DNA from: Lachnospiraceae bacterium | GTDB taxonomy: Bacteria > Bacillota > Clostridia > Lachnospirales > Lachnospiraceae | Direction: 5' to 3' | Assembly: GCA_017518185.1 (NCBI GenBank) | Contig: JAFWWB010000069.1 | Location: 1 to 64,000, forward strand | DNA: 64,000 nt | Part shown: positions 32,816 through 41,405 of the stretch, one piece after another | Layout of the letters: each line of letters begins with the position of its first letter | Numbering within the stretch: position 1 is the stretch's first letter | Translations under genes and position numbers: made by a program | Notes under the pieces: generated by a model | Database searches by the model: none | Seen by the model: only the letters and a program-made list of their open reading frames with translations | Told to the model about the DNA's origin: nothing

Positions 32816-33952
32816 ATGACGAAGATTGATGTTATTTCAGGTTTTCTGGGGGCGGGAAAGACCACCCTTATAAAGAAGCTTCTTAAGGAAGCTTGGAAGG
32901 ATGAGCAGGTAGTGCTCATAGAGAACGAGTTCGGAGAGATAGGCATTGACGGAGGCTTCCTTAAGGAAGCGGGAGTGGAGATCACCGAGATGAATTCCGG
33001 CTGTATCTGCTGCTCTCTGGTGGGGGATTTCGGCACGGCCCTTAAGGACGTTATGAAGCGCTTTACCCCTGACCGCATAGTCATTGAGCCTTCGGGAGTG
33101 GGCAAACTCTCCGATGTGGTAAGGGCCATAGAGAGCGCCGGCCTCGGAGATGACGTGGTGCTGAATTCCGCGGTCACCGTGGCTGATGCCTCAAAGACCA
33201 GGCTTTATATCAAAAATTTCGGCGAGTTCTACATCAACCAGATAGAGCACGCCGGCACCATAATACTGAGCCGCACGGGCAATATCAGCGAGGATAAGCT
33301 GAAGACCGCGCTGGAGCTCATAAAGCAGCACAATGACAAGGCCACGGTTGTCACCACTCCCTGGGACCAGCTGGACGGCATGTCCATAAAGGAGACCATA
33401 GAGGGCTCCGATCTTCTGGATGAACTGCTCCACGAGGTGATGGAGCATCATCACGATGAGGATGAATGCGACGATCCGGAGTGCGAATGCCATCACCATC
33501 ATCACCACCATGAGGATGGTGAGTGCGACGATCCGGAGTGTGAGTGCCATCACCACCATCATCACGACCATGATGAGGATGAGCATGAGCACCACCATCA
33601 TGACCACGATCATGAGGAGCATGAACATCATCATCACGATCATGACCACGAACATCACCACCACCATCATCACGCGGATGAGGTCTTCGTAAGCTGGGGC
33701 ATGGAGACTGCTTCAAAGTATACGAAGGAGGAGATAGAGGGCTTCCTTGCAAAGCTTTCCGACGCCGTGACCTACGGCGTGGTGCTCCGTGCCAAGGGCA
33801 TGGTGGAGGATGCGTCCGGGGGCTGGATCTATTTCGACTATGTGCCCGGGGAGAGCAATGTGAGAGAAGGCGCGGCACAGCCTACCGGCAGGTTCTGCGT
33901 CATAGGATCGAAGCTTAACGAGGAAGAGCTTAAGGAGCTTTTTGAGAAATGA
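32816..33952 (+). CDS. CobW-family GTPase with long His-rich insert
   Basis: A 378-residue G3E-type metallochaperone. GFLGAGKTTL is the P-loop; NSGCICCSL gives the family's CxCC metal site (Cys63, Cys65, Cys66). The GTP-specificity motif is not obvious. Residues 210-287 form a strongly His/Asp/Glu-rich loop with the unit ECDDPECECHHHHHH repeated, which should bind several zinc, nickel or cobalt ions. A CobW C-terminal domain follows. The start is 7 bases after the SEC-C gene. The stop overlaps the next CobW-like gene (ATGA). In yeast and Bacillus, relatives help deliver zinc under shortage. Confidence 0.85.
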   Translation: MTKIDVISGFLGAGKTTLIKKLLKEAWKDEQVVLIENEFGEIGIDGGFLKEAGVEITEMNSGCICCSLVGDFGTALKDVMKRFTPDRIVIEPSGVGKLSDVVRAIESAGLGDDVVLNSAVTVADASKTRLYIKNFGEFYINQIEHAGTIILSRTGNISEDKLKTALELIKQHNDKATVVTTPWDQLDGMSIKETIEGSDLLDELLHEVMEHHHDEDECDDPECECHHHHHHHEDGECDDPECECHHHHHHDHDEDEHEHHHHDHDHEEHEHHHHDHDHEHHHHHHHADEVFVSWGMETASKYTKEEIEGFLAKLSDAVTYGVVLRAKGMVEDASGGWIYFDYVPGESNVREGAAQPTGRFCVIGSKLNEEELKELFEK

Positions 33953-34878
33953 AACCGGTATATCTTATAAACGGATTCCTGGACAGCGGCAAGACCTCCT
34001 TCATAAAGTTCACCATTCAGCAGCCCTATTTCCAGATAAAGGGAAAGACCCTGCTTTTGCTCTGCGAAGAGGGTGAGGAGGAATATGACGAGAAGGTGCT
34101 GGCCGCTTCAAAGACTGTGGTGAAGGTGCTGGAGGACGAGGAAGAGTTCACGCCTGCCAACCTTATAGCCATAGAAAAAGACTACCAACCGGAGCGGATC
34201 ATCATCGAGTACAACGGCATGTGGAACATGAAGGGGCTGGCTCTGCCCTTCCACTGGAACATGGAGCAGCAGATCACCTGTGTGGATGCTTCCACCTTCC
34301 CTTCCTATTACACCAACATGAAATCCATGGTGGCGGAGATGGTGAGAAAATCCGAGCTCATCATCTTCAACCGCTGCGATACTGTGATGGATAACCTGGG
34401 AAGCTACAGGCGCAACATCAAGGCTGTTAATGCCACTGCGGATGTAATATTCGAGAACGCGGAGGGTGAGATAAACGAGATCTTCGAAGAAGACCTGCCT
34501 TATGACCTGAAGTCCGAAAAGGTGGTGCTGGATGATAAGTCCTACGGCATATGGTATATGGATGTGATGGACCATCCCGAGCGTTATAAAGATAAGATCA
34601 TCGAATACGTGGGGCTCGTGATGAGACCCGACAAGTTCCCTGCCGGCTGCTTCGTGCCCGGACGCTACGCCATGACCTGCTGTGCGGAGGACATGGCATT
34701 CCTGGGCTTCGTGTGCAAGTACGAGGGAGCGGAGAAGCTTAAGAACCGCAGCTGGGTAAAGGTCAGCGCCACCGTTAAGATGGAGTTCTGGCAGGACTAC
34801 AAGGGTGTAGGCCCGGTACTCTATGCAAAAGAGGTGACGGAGACCGAAAAGCCAGCCAACGAGATAATAGGTTTCTAA
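33949..34878 (+). CDS. CobW-like GTPase domain fused to a DUF1980-like domain
   Basis: A 309-residue protein. Residues 1-180 look like a G3E GTPase with P-loop NGFLDSGKTSF, but the CxCC metal motif is missing. The C-terminal part (about 200-309), with IEYVGLVMRPDKFPAGCFVPGR, AMTCCAEDM and the WVKVSATV strand, resembles the C-terminal domain of YcgQ/DUF1980 proteins, which are found with YcgR-type permeases in Firmicutes. The start overlaps the stop of the His-rich CobW gene by four bases, so the two are probably partners. The stop overlaps pyrI on the other strand by 4 bases. Confidence 0.72.
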   Translation: MKPVYLINGFLDSGKTSFIKFTIQQPYFQIKGKTLLLLCEEGEEEYDEKVLAASKTVVKVLEDEEEFTPANLIAIEKDYQPERIIIEYNGMWNMKGLALPFHWNMEQQITCVDASTFPSYYTNMKSMVAEMVRKSELIIFNRCDTVMDNLGSYRRNIKAVNATADVIFENAEGEINEIFEEDLPYDLKSEKVVLDDKSYGIWYMDVMDHPERYKDKIIEYVGLVMRPDKFPAGCFVPGRYAMTCCAEDMAFLGFVCKYEGAEKLKNRSWVKVSATVKMEFWQDYKGVGPVLYAKEVTETEKPANEIIGF

Positions 34879-35306
34879 AAGCGCTCTGAGTTTTTCTCGT
34901 CACAATACCTGCAGCGGTATAATTCCCTTCCGGGATCGGAGAGATAAAAGATATGCGGCAGCTCCTGCTCGATAGACGTGATGCAGCGGGGGTTGCGGCA
35001 TTTCATTATACCCTTCAGTTCCAGGGGCAGCTCAAGCACACGCTTTTCAACTATCTCACCGTCTTTTATGACGTTGACGGTTATGGTATGGTCGATGACC
35101 GCCAGGACATCCAGGTTAAGGGTGTTGATGTCGCATTCCACCTTTATGATGTCCTTCTTGCCCATAACTTCGGAACGGGCATTTTTTATTATGGCCACGG
35201 TGCAGTCCAGCTTGTCCAGTCCCAGATGGTAGTATATGGACATGCTCTTCCCTGCGGGGATATGGTCAAGCACGAAGCCTTCTTCGATCTTTCCTACGTT
35301 AAGCAT
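34875..35306 (-). CDS. pyrI: Aspartate carbamoyltransferase regulatory chain
   Basis: A 143-residue PyrI: an N-terminal allosteric nucleotide-binding domain (IPAGKSMSIYYHLGL) and a C-terminal zinc domain with four Cys in CRNPRC and CRYC. It gives feedback control to the catalytic chain PyrB encoded just upstream. AAGGAGG lies ahead of the ATG, with 34 bases between pyrB and pyrI. Possession of PyrI is the usual state for anaerobic Clostridia. Confidence 0.94.
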   Translation of the reverse strand: MLNVGKIEEGFVLDHIPAGKSMSIYYHLGLDKLDCTVAIIKNARSEVMGKKDIIKVECDINTLNLDVLAVIDHTITVNVIKDGEIVEKRVLELPLELKGIMKCRNPRCITSIEQELPHIFYLSDPGRELYRCRYCDEKNSERF

Positions 35307-35340
35307 AACAAACCTCCTTTATCTGACTCAGGCAACTTCT

Positions 35341-36252
35341 TTATACCAGTTCAAGCAGCGTAAGTATCAGGGCCATGCGGACGTATACCCCGTACTGTAC
35401 CTGTTTGAAATATACTGCCCGGGGATCGTCATCCACCTCCACGGAGATCTCGTTCACGCGGGGGAGGGGATGGAGCACCAGCATGTCCTCCCTGGCTCTT
35501 TCCATCTTTTCTTTGGTCAGTACGTAGAAATCCTTGAGTCTTACGTAATCCTCTTCGTTAAAGAAGCGCTCTCGCTGTACCCTGGTCATGTAGAGCAGGT
35601 CGAGCCTGGGCATCACATCCTCCAGCCTTATGACCTCTTCGAAGGAAAGGGCCTTGTCCCAGAGCATTTCCCTTAAATATGAAGGGATGCGGAGTTCTTC
35701 GGGAGAGATAAAGACGAAATGCACCTTGTCATAGCGGGCCAGGGCGTTCACCAGGGAGTGGACGGTGCGGCCGAACTTCAGGTCGCCGCAGATGCCAATG
35801 GTGAAGTTGTCCAGGCGGCCCTTCAGTGAACGTATGGTCAGAAGATCCGTCAGTGTCTGGGTGGGATGCTGGTGACCGCCGTCACCGGCGTTTATCACGG
35901 GAATCCCGGAACGGGAGGCTGCCACCATGGGAGCACCCTCCTTGGGATGGCGCATGGCGCAGATATCGGCGAAGCAGGAGATGACCCTGATGGTGTCGGA
36001 GACGCTCTCACCCTTTGCGGCCGAAGAGGAGCCCGCATCGGAGAAGCCTATGACCGAGCCGCCCAGGTTTATCATGGCGGATTCGAAGCTTAGCCTCGTC
36101 CTGGTGCTGGGTTCATAGAAGCAGGTAGCCAGCTTTTTGCCCTCGCACATGTGGGCATACTTTTTAGGATCCTTTTCGATGTCTGCCGCCAGATCGAAAA
36201 GCTTATCCAGTTCTTCCACGGAAAAGTCCATGGGGTTCATGAGATGTCGCAT
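35341..36252 (-). CDS. pyrB: Aspartate carbamoyltransferase catalytic chain
   Basis: A 303-residue enzyme joining carbamoyl phosphate and aspartate, the first committed pyrimidine step. [16 protein letters not shown] is the carbamoyl-phosphate site, [11 protein letters not shown] and [11 protein letters not shown] complete it. GAGG precedes the ATG. An intrinsic terminator ends only 25 bases before the start and no promoter is visible between, so expression probably depends on readthrough or attenuation. Confidence 0.96.
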   Translation of the reverse strand: MRHLMNPMDFSVEELDKLFDLAADIEKDPKKYAHMCEGKKLATCFYEPSTRTRLSFESAMINLGGSVIGFSDAGSSSAAKGESVSDTIRVISCFADICAMRHPKEGAPMVAASRSGIPVINAGDGGHQHPTQTLTDLLTIRSLKGRLDNFTIGICGDLKFGRTVHSLVNALARYDKVHFVFISPEELRIPSYLREMLWDKALSFEEVIRLEDVMPRLDLLYMTRVQRERFFNEEDYVRLKDFYVLTKEKMERAREDMLVLHPLPRVNEISVEVDDDPRAVYFKQVQYGVYVRMALILTLLELV

Positions 36253-36277
36253 GTTTTTCCTCTTTTCTTCTTTGCTG

Positions 36278-36307
36278 AAAAAAGGAGAAGCTTTATGCTT
36301 CTCCTTT
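36278..36307 (-). terminator. Terminator or attenuator upstream of pyrB
   Basis: The perfect 11-bp stem AAAGGAGAAGC/GCTTCTCCTTT (36281-36291 with 36297-36307), read on the minus strand, ends in six T residues (36283-36278). It follows the nitroreductase stop by 10 bases. A GTTAACG/CGTTAAC inverted repeat (36310-36332) lies immediately upstream and could take part in an alternative structure. Confidence 0.8.
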
Positions 36308-36317
36308 GGGTTAACGG

Positions 36318-36860
36318 TTATTTGATCGTTAACAGATCATCTACGGCTTTACGTCTGGGAGCGGCAGGTTCTTCAGCTGCATATCCCAGGGGGATGAGCG
36401 CCACCACTTTCTGTCCTTCGGGAACCTCAAGAAGGGATGTCACCGTATCGATATCGAAGAGACCGAGGATAACGCTGCCGAGGCCGTGTTCATAAGCTGC
36501 GAGGCAGAGGGTCTGGGATGCGATACCGGTATCGAAGAATTCCCAGCGGTCTTCCCTTTCGGTGGAAAAGGAACCGTCACGCTCGAAGCCCGAACGTTTT
36601 TCAACGGCGCATACTGCCATGAGCACCGGAGCCTGGCGGATGATGTCACCGTTGCCGGGCCAGATGGTGGTGCCCTCGGAAGCTATCTTTTCCTTAAGGG
36701 CCTTATCGGTGACTGCGATGTATCTGGTTATCTGTGTGTGCTTCCAGCTGGGGGAATAGGATGCCTCCTCCACGATCTCACGGAGCACTGCTTCGTCAAC
36801 GGGCTTATCGGAGTATTTACGGATGCTCCGTCTGCCAAGGATCATTTCTTTTCCTGTCAT
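36318..36860 (-). CDS. Nitroreductase family protein
   Basis: A 180-residue FMN-dependent NAD(P)H reductase of the nitroreductase fold. The N-terminal [24 protein letters not shown] and the C-terminal [17 protein letters not shown] are typical. The second ATG (36860) is preferred: AGGAGG lies 6 bases upstream, while the longer frame extends into the divergent hisS region. Substrate specificity is unknown. It is divergent from hisS and followed by the pyrB attenuator. Confidence 0.88.
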   Translation of the reverse strand: MTGKEMILGRRSIRKYSDKPVDEAVLREIVEEASYSPSWKHTQITRYIAVTDKALKEKIASEGTTIWPGNGDIIRQAPVLMAVCAVEKRSGFERDGSFSTEREDRWEFFDTGIASQTLCLAAYEHGLGSVILGLFDIDTVTSLLEVPEGQKVVALIPLGYAAEEPAAPRRKAVDDLLTIK

Positions 36861-36934
36861 AGCCACCTCCTGAACTTTTCCCATTATCATAGCATAATAG
36901 CTTATCCCGGTCAATGAATATGAAGGTAAAAAAG

Positions 36935-36963
36935 TTGACAAAAGGCGGACGTAAAGCTATGAT
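36935..36963 (+). promoter_or_regulatory. Promoter of hisS-aspS
   Basis: Perfect TTGACA (36935-36940), a 17-bp spacer and TATGAT (36958-36963) lie 25 bases before the hisS ATG. No T-box or long leader is present. Confidence 0.8.
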
Positions 36964-36988
36964 ATATTGTTGTCTGGAGGATGGAAGA

Positions 36989-38251
36989 ATGCTGAATAAA
37001 AAGCCTGTAAAGGGCATGAAGGATATACTTCCCGAGGAGATGAGGCTCCGCAATTACGTCAGCGGTCTCATCAGGGAGACCTATTCCTCATACGGCTTTA
37101 CGCAGATAGAGACCCCGGCGGTGGAGCACATAGAGAACCTCTGCAGCAGCCAGGGCGGTGAAAACGAAAAACTCATATTTAAGATAATGAAGAGAGGGGA
37201 GAAGCTGGATCTTCAGAACGCGAAGTCGGATTCGGATCTTACGGATTCCGGCCTGCGCTATGACCTGACCCTGCCTCTGAGCAGGTTCTATGCCCAGCAC
37301 TCCGCAGAGCTCCCCAGTCCTTTCAAGGCGCTGCAGACCGGCAGCGTATGGAGGGCAGACCAGCCCCAGCGAGGGCGTTTCAGGCAGTTCACCCAGTGCG
37401 ACATAGACATACTGGGAGAGCCGACCAATCTGGCGGAGATCGAGCTCATACTTGCCATGAGCACCCTGCTCTCAAAGCTTGATTTCAAAGACTTTAATAT
37501 AAGGATAAACGACAGGCGGATGCTCAAGGCCATGGCAGCCTTTGCCGGCTTTGAGGAAAAGGATTATGACGGAGTATTCGTCATCCTCGACAAGCTGGAT
37601 AAGATAGGCACCGACGGAGTAAAGAGCGAGCTTAAGGAGGCGGGCTTTGACGCCGCCGCAGCCGATAAGTACCTGGCCATCTTTGAAAAGCTCGCGGGAA
37701 AGAACGGGGCGGAAGCACTGGCAGTCCTTAAGGATGAGCTGGGAGATGCCCTTCCCGATGAATGCCGTAAAAATATGGAAGAGATCTTCTCGGCGGTGAA
37801 CGCTGCAAAGACCGCAGACTTCGAGCTGGTCTTTGATCCTTCCCTTGTACGCGGCATGGGCTATTACACCGGTCCCATCTTCGAGGTGGAGCTGAAGGAG
37901 TTCAATTCCTCCTGCGGCGGCGGCGGAAGATATGACGAGATGGTGGGCCGTTTTACGGGACAGAGCGTTCCCGCCTGCGGTTTCTCCATAGGCTTCGAGC
38001 GCATCATCACCATACTGCTGGAGAACGGCTATAAGATCCCGGTGGAGGAGAAAAAGGTCTGCTTCCTGCTTGAGAAGGGACTGGACAGCGCAGGCCGGGA
38101 TAAGGCATTTAAGGAAGCGGAGGCTCTCCGCAGGGAGGGGAATACAGTCCTCATCCTTAAGATGGCAAAGAACAAGAAGTTTCAGAAGGAACAGCTTTCC
38201 GGCGAAGGCTATACCGATATAAGAGAAATATTTAAGAAGGCGGGTGAATAA
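36989..38251 (+). CDS. hisS: Histidyl-tRNA synthetase
   Basis: A 420-residue class II synthetase. LNKKPVKGMKDILPEE is the usual N-terminus, RYDLTLPLSRFYAQ is motif 2-like binding sequence, RGMGYYTGPIFEVE is the His-binding loop and GFSIGFERI is motif 3. GGAGG 8 bases upstream supports the ATG at 36989; the longer frame overlaps the promoter. aspS begins 4 bases after the stop. A tRNA-His gene lies at 11.5 kb. Confidence 0.96.
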   Translation: MLNKKPVKGMKDILPEEMRLRNYVSGLIRETYSSYGFTQIETPAVEHIENLCSSQGGENEKLIFKIMKRGEKLDLQNAKSDSDLTDSGLRYDLTLPLSRFYAQHSAELPSPFKALQTGSVWRADQPQRGRFRQFTQCDIDILGEPTNLAEIELILAMSTLLSKLDFKDFNIRINDRRMLKAMAAFAGFEEKDYDGVFVILDKLDKIGTDGVKSELKEAGFDAAAADKYLAIFEKLAGKNGAEALAVLKDELGDALPDECRKNMEEIFSAVNAAKTADFELVFDPSLVRGMGYYTGPIFEVELKEFNSSCGGGGRYDEMVGRFTGQSVPACGFSIGFERIITILLENGYKIPVEEKKVCFLLEKGLDSAGRDKAFKEAEALRREGNTVLILKMAKNKKFQKEQLSGEGYTDIREIFKKAGE

Positions 38252-38255
38252 AAAA

Positions 38256-40058
38256 ATGGCCGGATCTATGAAAGGACTTAAAAGGAGCTGCCGCTGTGCG
38301 GAAGTCACGGAGGAAATGCTCGGAAAAAGGATCACCCTTATGGGCTGGGTGCAGAAGAGCAGGAACAAGGGAGGCATAATCTTTGTGGATCTCCGGGACC
38401 GTTCCGGCATAATGCAGATCATATTCGAGAACGGTGAGGGCGAGCGCTTCATCGACGAAAAGGGCTTTGAAGCAGCCGAAAGCTTAAGGAGCGAGTTCGT
38501 GATCGCAGTCACCGGTGTGCTGGAGAAGCGTGCCGGAGGCGTGAACGAGGGACTGGTGACCGGAGACAGGGAGCTCCGCGCCGAGTCGCTGACCATACTT
38601 TCCGAGGCGGATACACCTCCTTTCCCCATCGAGGCGGATTCAAAGACCAGGGAGGAGCTGAGGCTCAAATACCGTTATCTGGACCTCCGCCGTCCGGATC
38701 TTACACGTAACCTGATGTTTAGGAGCGCCGTGGCGGGAAGCATAAGGCATTTCCTGCTGGAGGAGGGCTTCCTGGAGATAGAGACTCCAATACTCAACAA
38801 GTCCACTCCCGAAGGAGCCAGGGATTATCTGGTGCCCAGCAGGATCCATCCCGGGACCTTCTATGCGCTGCCCCAGTCACCCCAGCTCTTTAAGCAGATA
38901 CTCATGTGCTCGGGCTATGACAGGTATTTCCAGATAGCCAAGTGCTTCAGGGATGAGGATCTCCGGGCCGACCGTCAGCCGGAGTTCACCCAGGTGGATA
39001 TGGAGCTTTCCTTCGTGGATGTGGATGATGTCATCGAAGTGAACGAGAGACTGCTCAAGTATGTATTTAAGGAAAATCTCGGAATGGATATACAGCTGCC
39101 CATGCAGCGCATCACCTGGCAGGAGGCCATGGACAGATACGGCTCCGACAAGCCCGACGTGCGTTTCGGCATGGAGCTTAAGGATGTATCCAAAACCGTG
39201 AAGGATTCTGAATTCGCCGTGTTTAAGAACGCTCTTGAGGCAGGCGGTTCCGTAAGGGGCATAAATGTCAAGGGACAGGCCGGCATGCCCAGGAAGAAGA
39301 TAGACCATTATACCGAGTTCGTAAAGGATTACGGCGCAAAGGGTCTGGCATATCTGGCAGTGCAGGAGGACGGCAGCATAAAGTCTTCCTTTACCAAGTT
39401 CCTCACCGAGGAGCAGACTGCCGCGCTGGTGGCGGCAATGGAGGGAGAGAAGGGAGACCTGCTCTTCTTTGCGGCGGATAAGAACAAGGTGGTATGGGAT
39501 GCGCTTGGTAATCTCAGGGTTAAGCTGGGAGCAGACCTGGAGCTTTATGATAAGAATGAGTTCCGTTTCCTCTGGGTGACCGAGTTCCCTCTTCTTGAGT
39601 GGGACGATGAGGAAAACAGATATGTGGCTGTCCATCATCCCTTCACCATGCCTATGGACGAGGATATCGCGCTGCTTGACAGCGATCCCGGAAAGGTACG
39701 GGCGAAGGCTTATGACTGCGTATTGAACGGCGTGGAGCTGGGCGGCGGTTCCGTCCGTATCCATCAGGGAGATATACAGGAGAAGATGTTCGACCAGCTG
39801 GGTATCAGCAGGGAGGATGCGCACGAGAAGTTCGGCTTCCTTCTGGATGCCTTCAGATACGGCGTACCCCCTCACGCGGGTCTGGCCTTCGGCTTTGACC
39901 GTATGGTCATGCTGATGCTGGGCTGCGATAATATCAGAGAGGTGATAGCATTCCCCAAGGTGAAGGATGCTTCCTGCCTTATGAGCGAGGCACCCAGTGT
40001 GGTGGAGCCTTCACAGCTTGAGGAGCTTGGCATAGCCATCGTAAAGAGCGAGGAATAG
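38256..40058 (+). CDS. aspS: Aspartyl-tRNA synthetase
   Basis: A 600-residue bacterial-type AspRS with an N-terminal OB-fold anticodon-binding domain (GWVQKSRNKGGIIFVDLRDR), catalytic core with LPQSPQLFKQILM and FRDEDLRADRQPEFTQVD (motif 2), the bacterial insertion domain, and C-terminal GLAFGFDRMVMLM (motif 3). ATG at 38256 is chosen over the GTG at 38244, which lies inside hisS. The pair hisS-aspS is a common Firmicutes arrangement. The phosphopantetheinyl transferase follows after 4 bases. Confidence 0.96.
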   Translation: MAGSMKGLKRSCRCAEVTEEMLGKRITLMGWVQKSRNKGGIIFVDLRDRSGIMQIIFENGEGERFIDEKGFEAAESLRSEFVIAVTGVLEKRAGGVNEGLVTGDRELRAESLTILSEADTPPFPIEADSKTREELRLKYRYLDLRRPDLTRNLMFRSAVAGSIRHFLLEEGFLEIETPILNKSTPEGARDYLVPSRIHPGTFYALPQSPQLFKQILMCSGYDRYFQIAKCFRDEDLRADRQPEFTQVDMELSFVDVDDVIEVNERLLKYVFKENLGMDIQLPMQRITWQEAMDRYGSDKPDVRFGMELKDVSKTVKDSEFAVFKNALEAGGSVRGINVKGQAGMPRKKIDHYTEFVKDYGAKGLAYLAVQEDGSIKSSFTKFLTEEQTAALVAAMEGEKGDLLFFAADKNKVVWDALGNLRVKLGADLELYDKNEFRFLWVTEFPLLEWDDEENRYVAVHHPFTMPMDEDIALLDSDPGKVRAKAYDCVLNGVELGGGSVRIHQGDIQEKMFDQLGISREDAHEKFGFLLDAFRYGVPPHAGLAFGFDRMVMLMLGCDNIREVIAFPKVKDASCLMSEAPSVVEPSQLEELGIAIVKSEE

Positions 40059-40062
40059 GCCT

Positions 40063-40707
40063 ATGGCACAGATATATCTTTCGGAAGTAAAGCTTCTGGA
40101 AAATGAAAGGAACGCAAAGGAAGCCCTGGACGGGGTGGATCCTCTCCGCAGGGAGGAAGCGGCAAAGGTAAAGGATGTGAAGAAAAAAGCACAGATCCTT
40201 ACCGCAGGCCTCCTGCTCCAGCACGGAGCCAGGGAATTCCTGGGTGATAAGGCGCCCGCGGGTATATACAACGTGGCGGTGGAAGAGGGCGGAAAGCCTT
40301 ATTTCACCGATATCGAGGGTGTGTATTTTTCCATTTCGCATTCGGCGGATATGGCCCTCTGCGCCATCTCGGATGTAAGGGTCGGAGCGGATATACAGCA
40401 GAGAAGGGAGATACGCAGCGATATAGCCGGCCGTTTCTTCCATCCGGATGAGACAGAGTTTCTGCGCAAGCTCAGCGTCAACGAGTCGGAGAAGGCCTTC
40501 TTCGATCTCTGGTGCCTTAAGGAAAGCTATGTTAAATTTACCGGCGGCGGTCTGTCACAGGGACTGGATGAGCTTGATTTCACCCCTGTGCTGGGAGGCG
40601 GCTTTGCCGTTTTTGAATTCACCGAGAACGGGAGCAGGATAAGGGCGGAGCTGGTTGACGCTCCCCACGGATACTCCGCTGCGGTGATAGAGGAGGTACG
40701 ATCATGA
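40063..40707 (+). CDS. 4'-Phosphopantetheinyl transferase, Sfp type
   Basis: A 214-residue Sfp-type enzyme that attaches the phosphopantetheine arm of CoA to carrier proteins. The magnesium and CoA signatures FSISHSADMALCAI, VGADIQ and FDLWCLKESYVKFTGGGL are intact and in order. No polyketide or peptide synthetase is in the window, so its carrier protein is unknown. The C-terminal codons form a hairpin with downstream sequence (see separate entry). Confidence 0.9.
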   Translation: MAQIYLSEVKLLENERNAKEALDGVDPLRREEAAKVKDVKKKAQILTAGLLLQHGAREFLGDKAPAGIYNVAVEEGGKPYFTDIEGVYFSISHSADMALCAISDVRVGADIQQRREIRSDIAGRFFHPDETEFLRKLSVNESEKAFFDLWCLKESYVKFTGGGLSQGLDELDFTPVLGGGFAVFEFTENGSRIRAELVDAPHGYSAAVIEEVRS

Positions 40708-40732
40708 CGAAGTCATGATTCTGCATCGTACC
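40695..40732 (+). repeat. Hairpin across the stop codon of the phosphopantetheinyl transferase gene
   Basis: GGTACGAT/ATCGTACC (40695-40702 with 40725-40732) encloses CATGAC/GTCATG (40703-40708 with 40712-40717). There is no T-run, so a terminator is unlikely; an RNA processing or operator role is possible. Confidence 0.5.
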
Positions 40733-40791
40733 GACGACTGGCCGCCGACCGAAAGGGAGGGGGCGATACCTATTATAAAGGAGGTGCGATC

Positions 40792-41121
40792 TTGATCGAT
40801 AATATGATGACCAGGGTCAAGGTCAATAATGAGATAGATCTTTGTGAGATAATCGCCGGAAAGACGAAGAAGGTTGAGGAGATACGCCACAGGATAGAGG
40901 CGGCGCTCCAGTATGAGCGGATCTCCTATTTCATAAGATGGCAGGAGCCCGGCTTTTTTTCAAAGCTTTTCATGCAGCAGAGGCCCAGGGTGGTGTTCTG
41001 CGTGAATTCCGCGCAGCTGGATGATGCCCTCAGGGTTTTTGACGATCTGCAGCTTACGGAGTCCGAGGTTCACATGCTCGGAGGCAGATCAAAAAATAAA
41101 TATGTATATTCTGATCATTAA
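40792..41121 (+). CDS. Small protein of unknown function (109 aa)
   Basis: A 109-residue protein without signal peptide. The TTG at 40792 is preferred because AAGGAGG lies 8 bases upstream; ATG codons at 40804 and 40807 are alternatives. The middle is enriched in aromatic and basic residues, FIRWQEPGFFSKLFMQQ. No known domain is recognised. It lies between the phosphopantetheinyl transferase gene and the tRNA-Thr/Pro unit. Confidence 0.55.
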   Translation: MIDNMMTRVKVNNEIDLCEIIAGKTKKVEEIRHRIEAALQYERISYFIRWQEPGFFSKLFMQQRPRVVFCVNSAQLDDALRVFDDLQLTESEVHMLGGRSKNKYVYSDH

Positions 41122-41124
41122 GTG

Positions 41125-41153
41125 TTGACAAAAGTTTTTGAATGTGGTAGACT
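41125..41153 (+). promoter_or_regulatory. Promoter of tRNA-Thr/tRNA-Pro
   Basis: TTGACA (41125-41130), a 17-bp spacer and TAGACT (41148-41153) lie 18 bases before the first tRNA. Confidence 0.75.
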
Positions 41154-41171
41154 CATTTCTCGGTGAATGTT

Positions 41172-41244
41172 GCTGCCTTGGCGCAGCTGGTAGCGCGCAT
41201 CCTTGGTAAGGATGAGGTCGGCAGTTCAAATCTGCTAGGCAGCT
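41172..41244 (+). tRNA. tRNA-Thr (anticodon GGT)
   Basis: The acceptor GCTGCCT/AGGCAGC, anticodon stem CATCC/GGATG and loop TTGGTAA giving GGT define tRNA-Thr. The T-loop is GTTCAAATC. CCA is not encoded. Confidence 0.94.
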
Positions 41245-41254
41245 TTCATCACTT

Positions 41255-41329
41255 CGAGGTGTGGCTCAGTTTGGCTAGAGCACCGTGTTAGGGACGCGGG
41301 GGCCGCTGGTTCGAATCCAGTCACCTCGA
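41255..41329 (+). tRNA. tRNA-Pro (anticodon AGG)
   Basis: The acceptor CGAGGTG/CACCTCG with C1-G72 and A73, and G37 next to the anticodon, fit Pro. The anticodon loop reads TTAGGGA, giving AGG with A at the wobble position. The stem CCGTG/CGCGG has one T-G pair, and the variable loop is short, excluding Leu. A34 is uncommon in bacterial tRNA-Pro (see finding). Confidence 0.88.
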
Positions 41330-41356
41330 CGATAATGGTTCGATACGAACCGAATG

Positions 41357-41387
41357 AACCCCCCGGTTTATCGGGGGGTTATTTTTT
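41357..41387 (+). terminator. Terminator of the tRNA-Thr/Pro unit
   Basis: AACCCCCCG/CGGGGGGTT (41357-41365 with 41372-41380) with a six-base loop is followed by six T residues. Confidence 0.88.
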
Positions 41388-41405
41388 CAGGAGGTCCACG
41401 GACGC

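Noticed and set aside
31720..33177. 485-codon minus-strand open frame opposite radA and the SEC-C and CobW genes
   Set aside because: It covers three real genes with clear domains, has no ribosome binding site and no family features.
33446..33675. DNA tandem repeat or sequencing artefact in the CobW gene
   Set aside because: The repeats are His/Asp/Glu codons in frame and encode a metal-binding loop common in this family.
36935..36990. T-box element before hisS
   Set aside because: The predicted leader is only about 20 bases, far too short for a T-box, and no T-box consensus is present.
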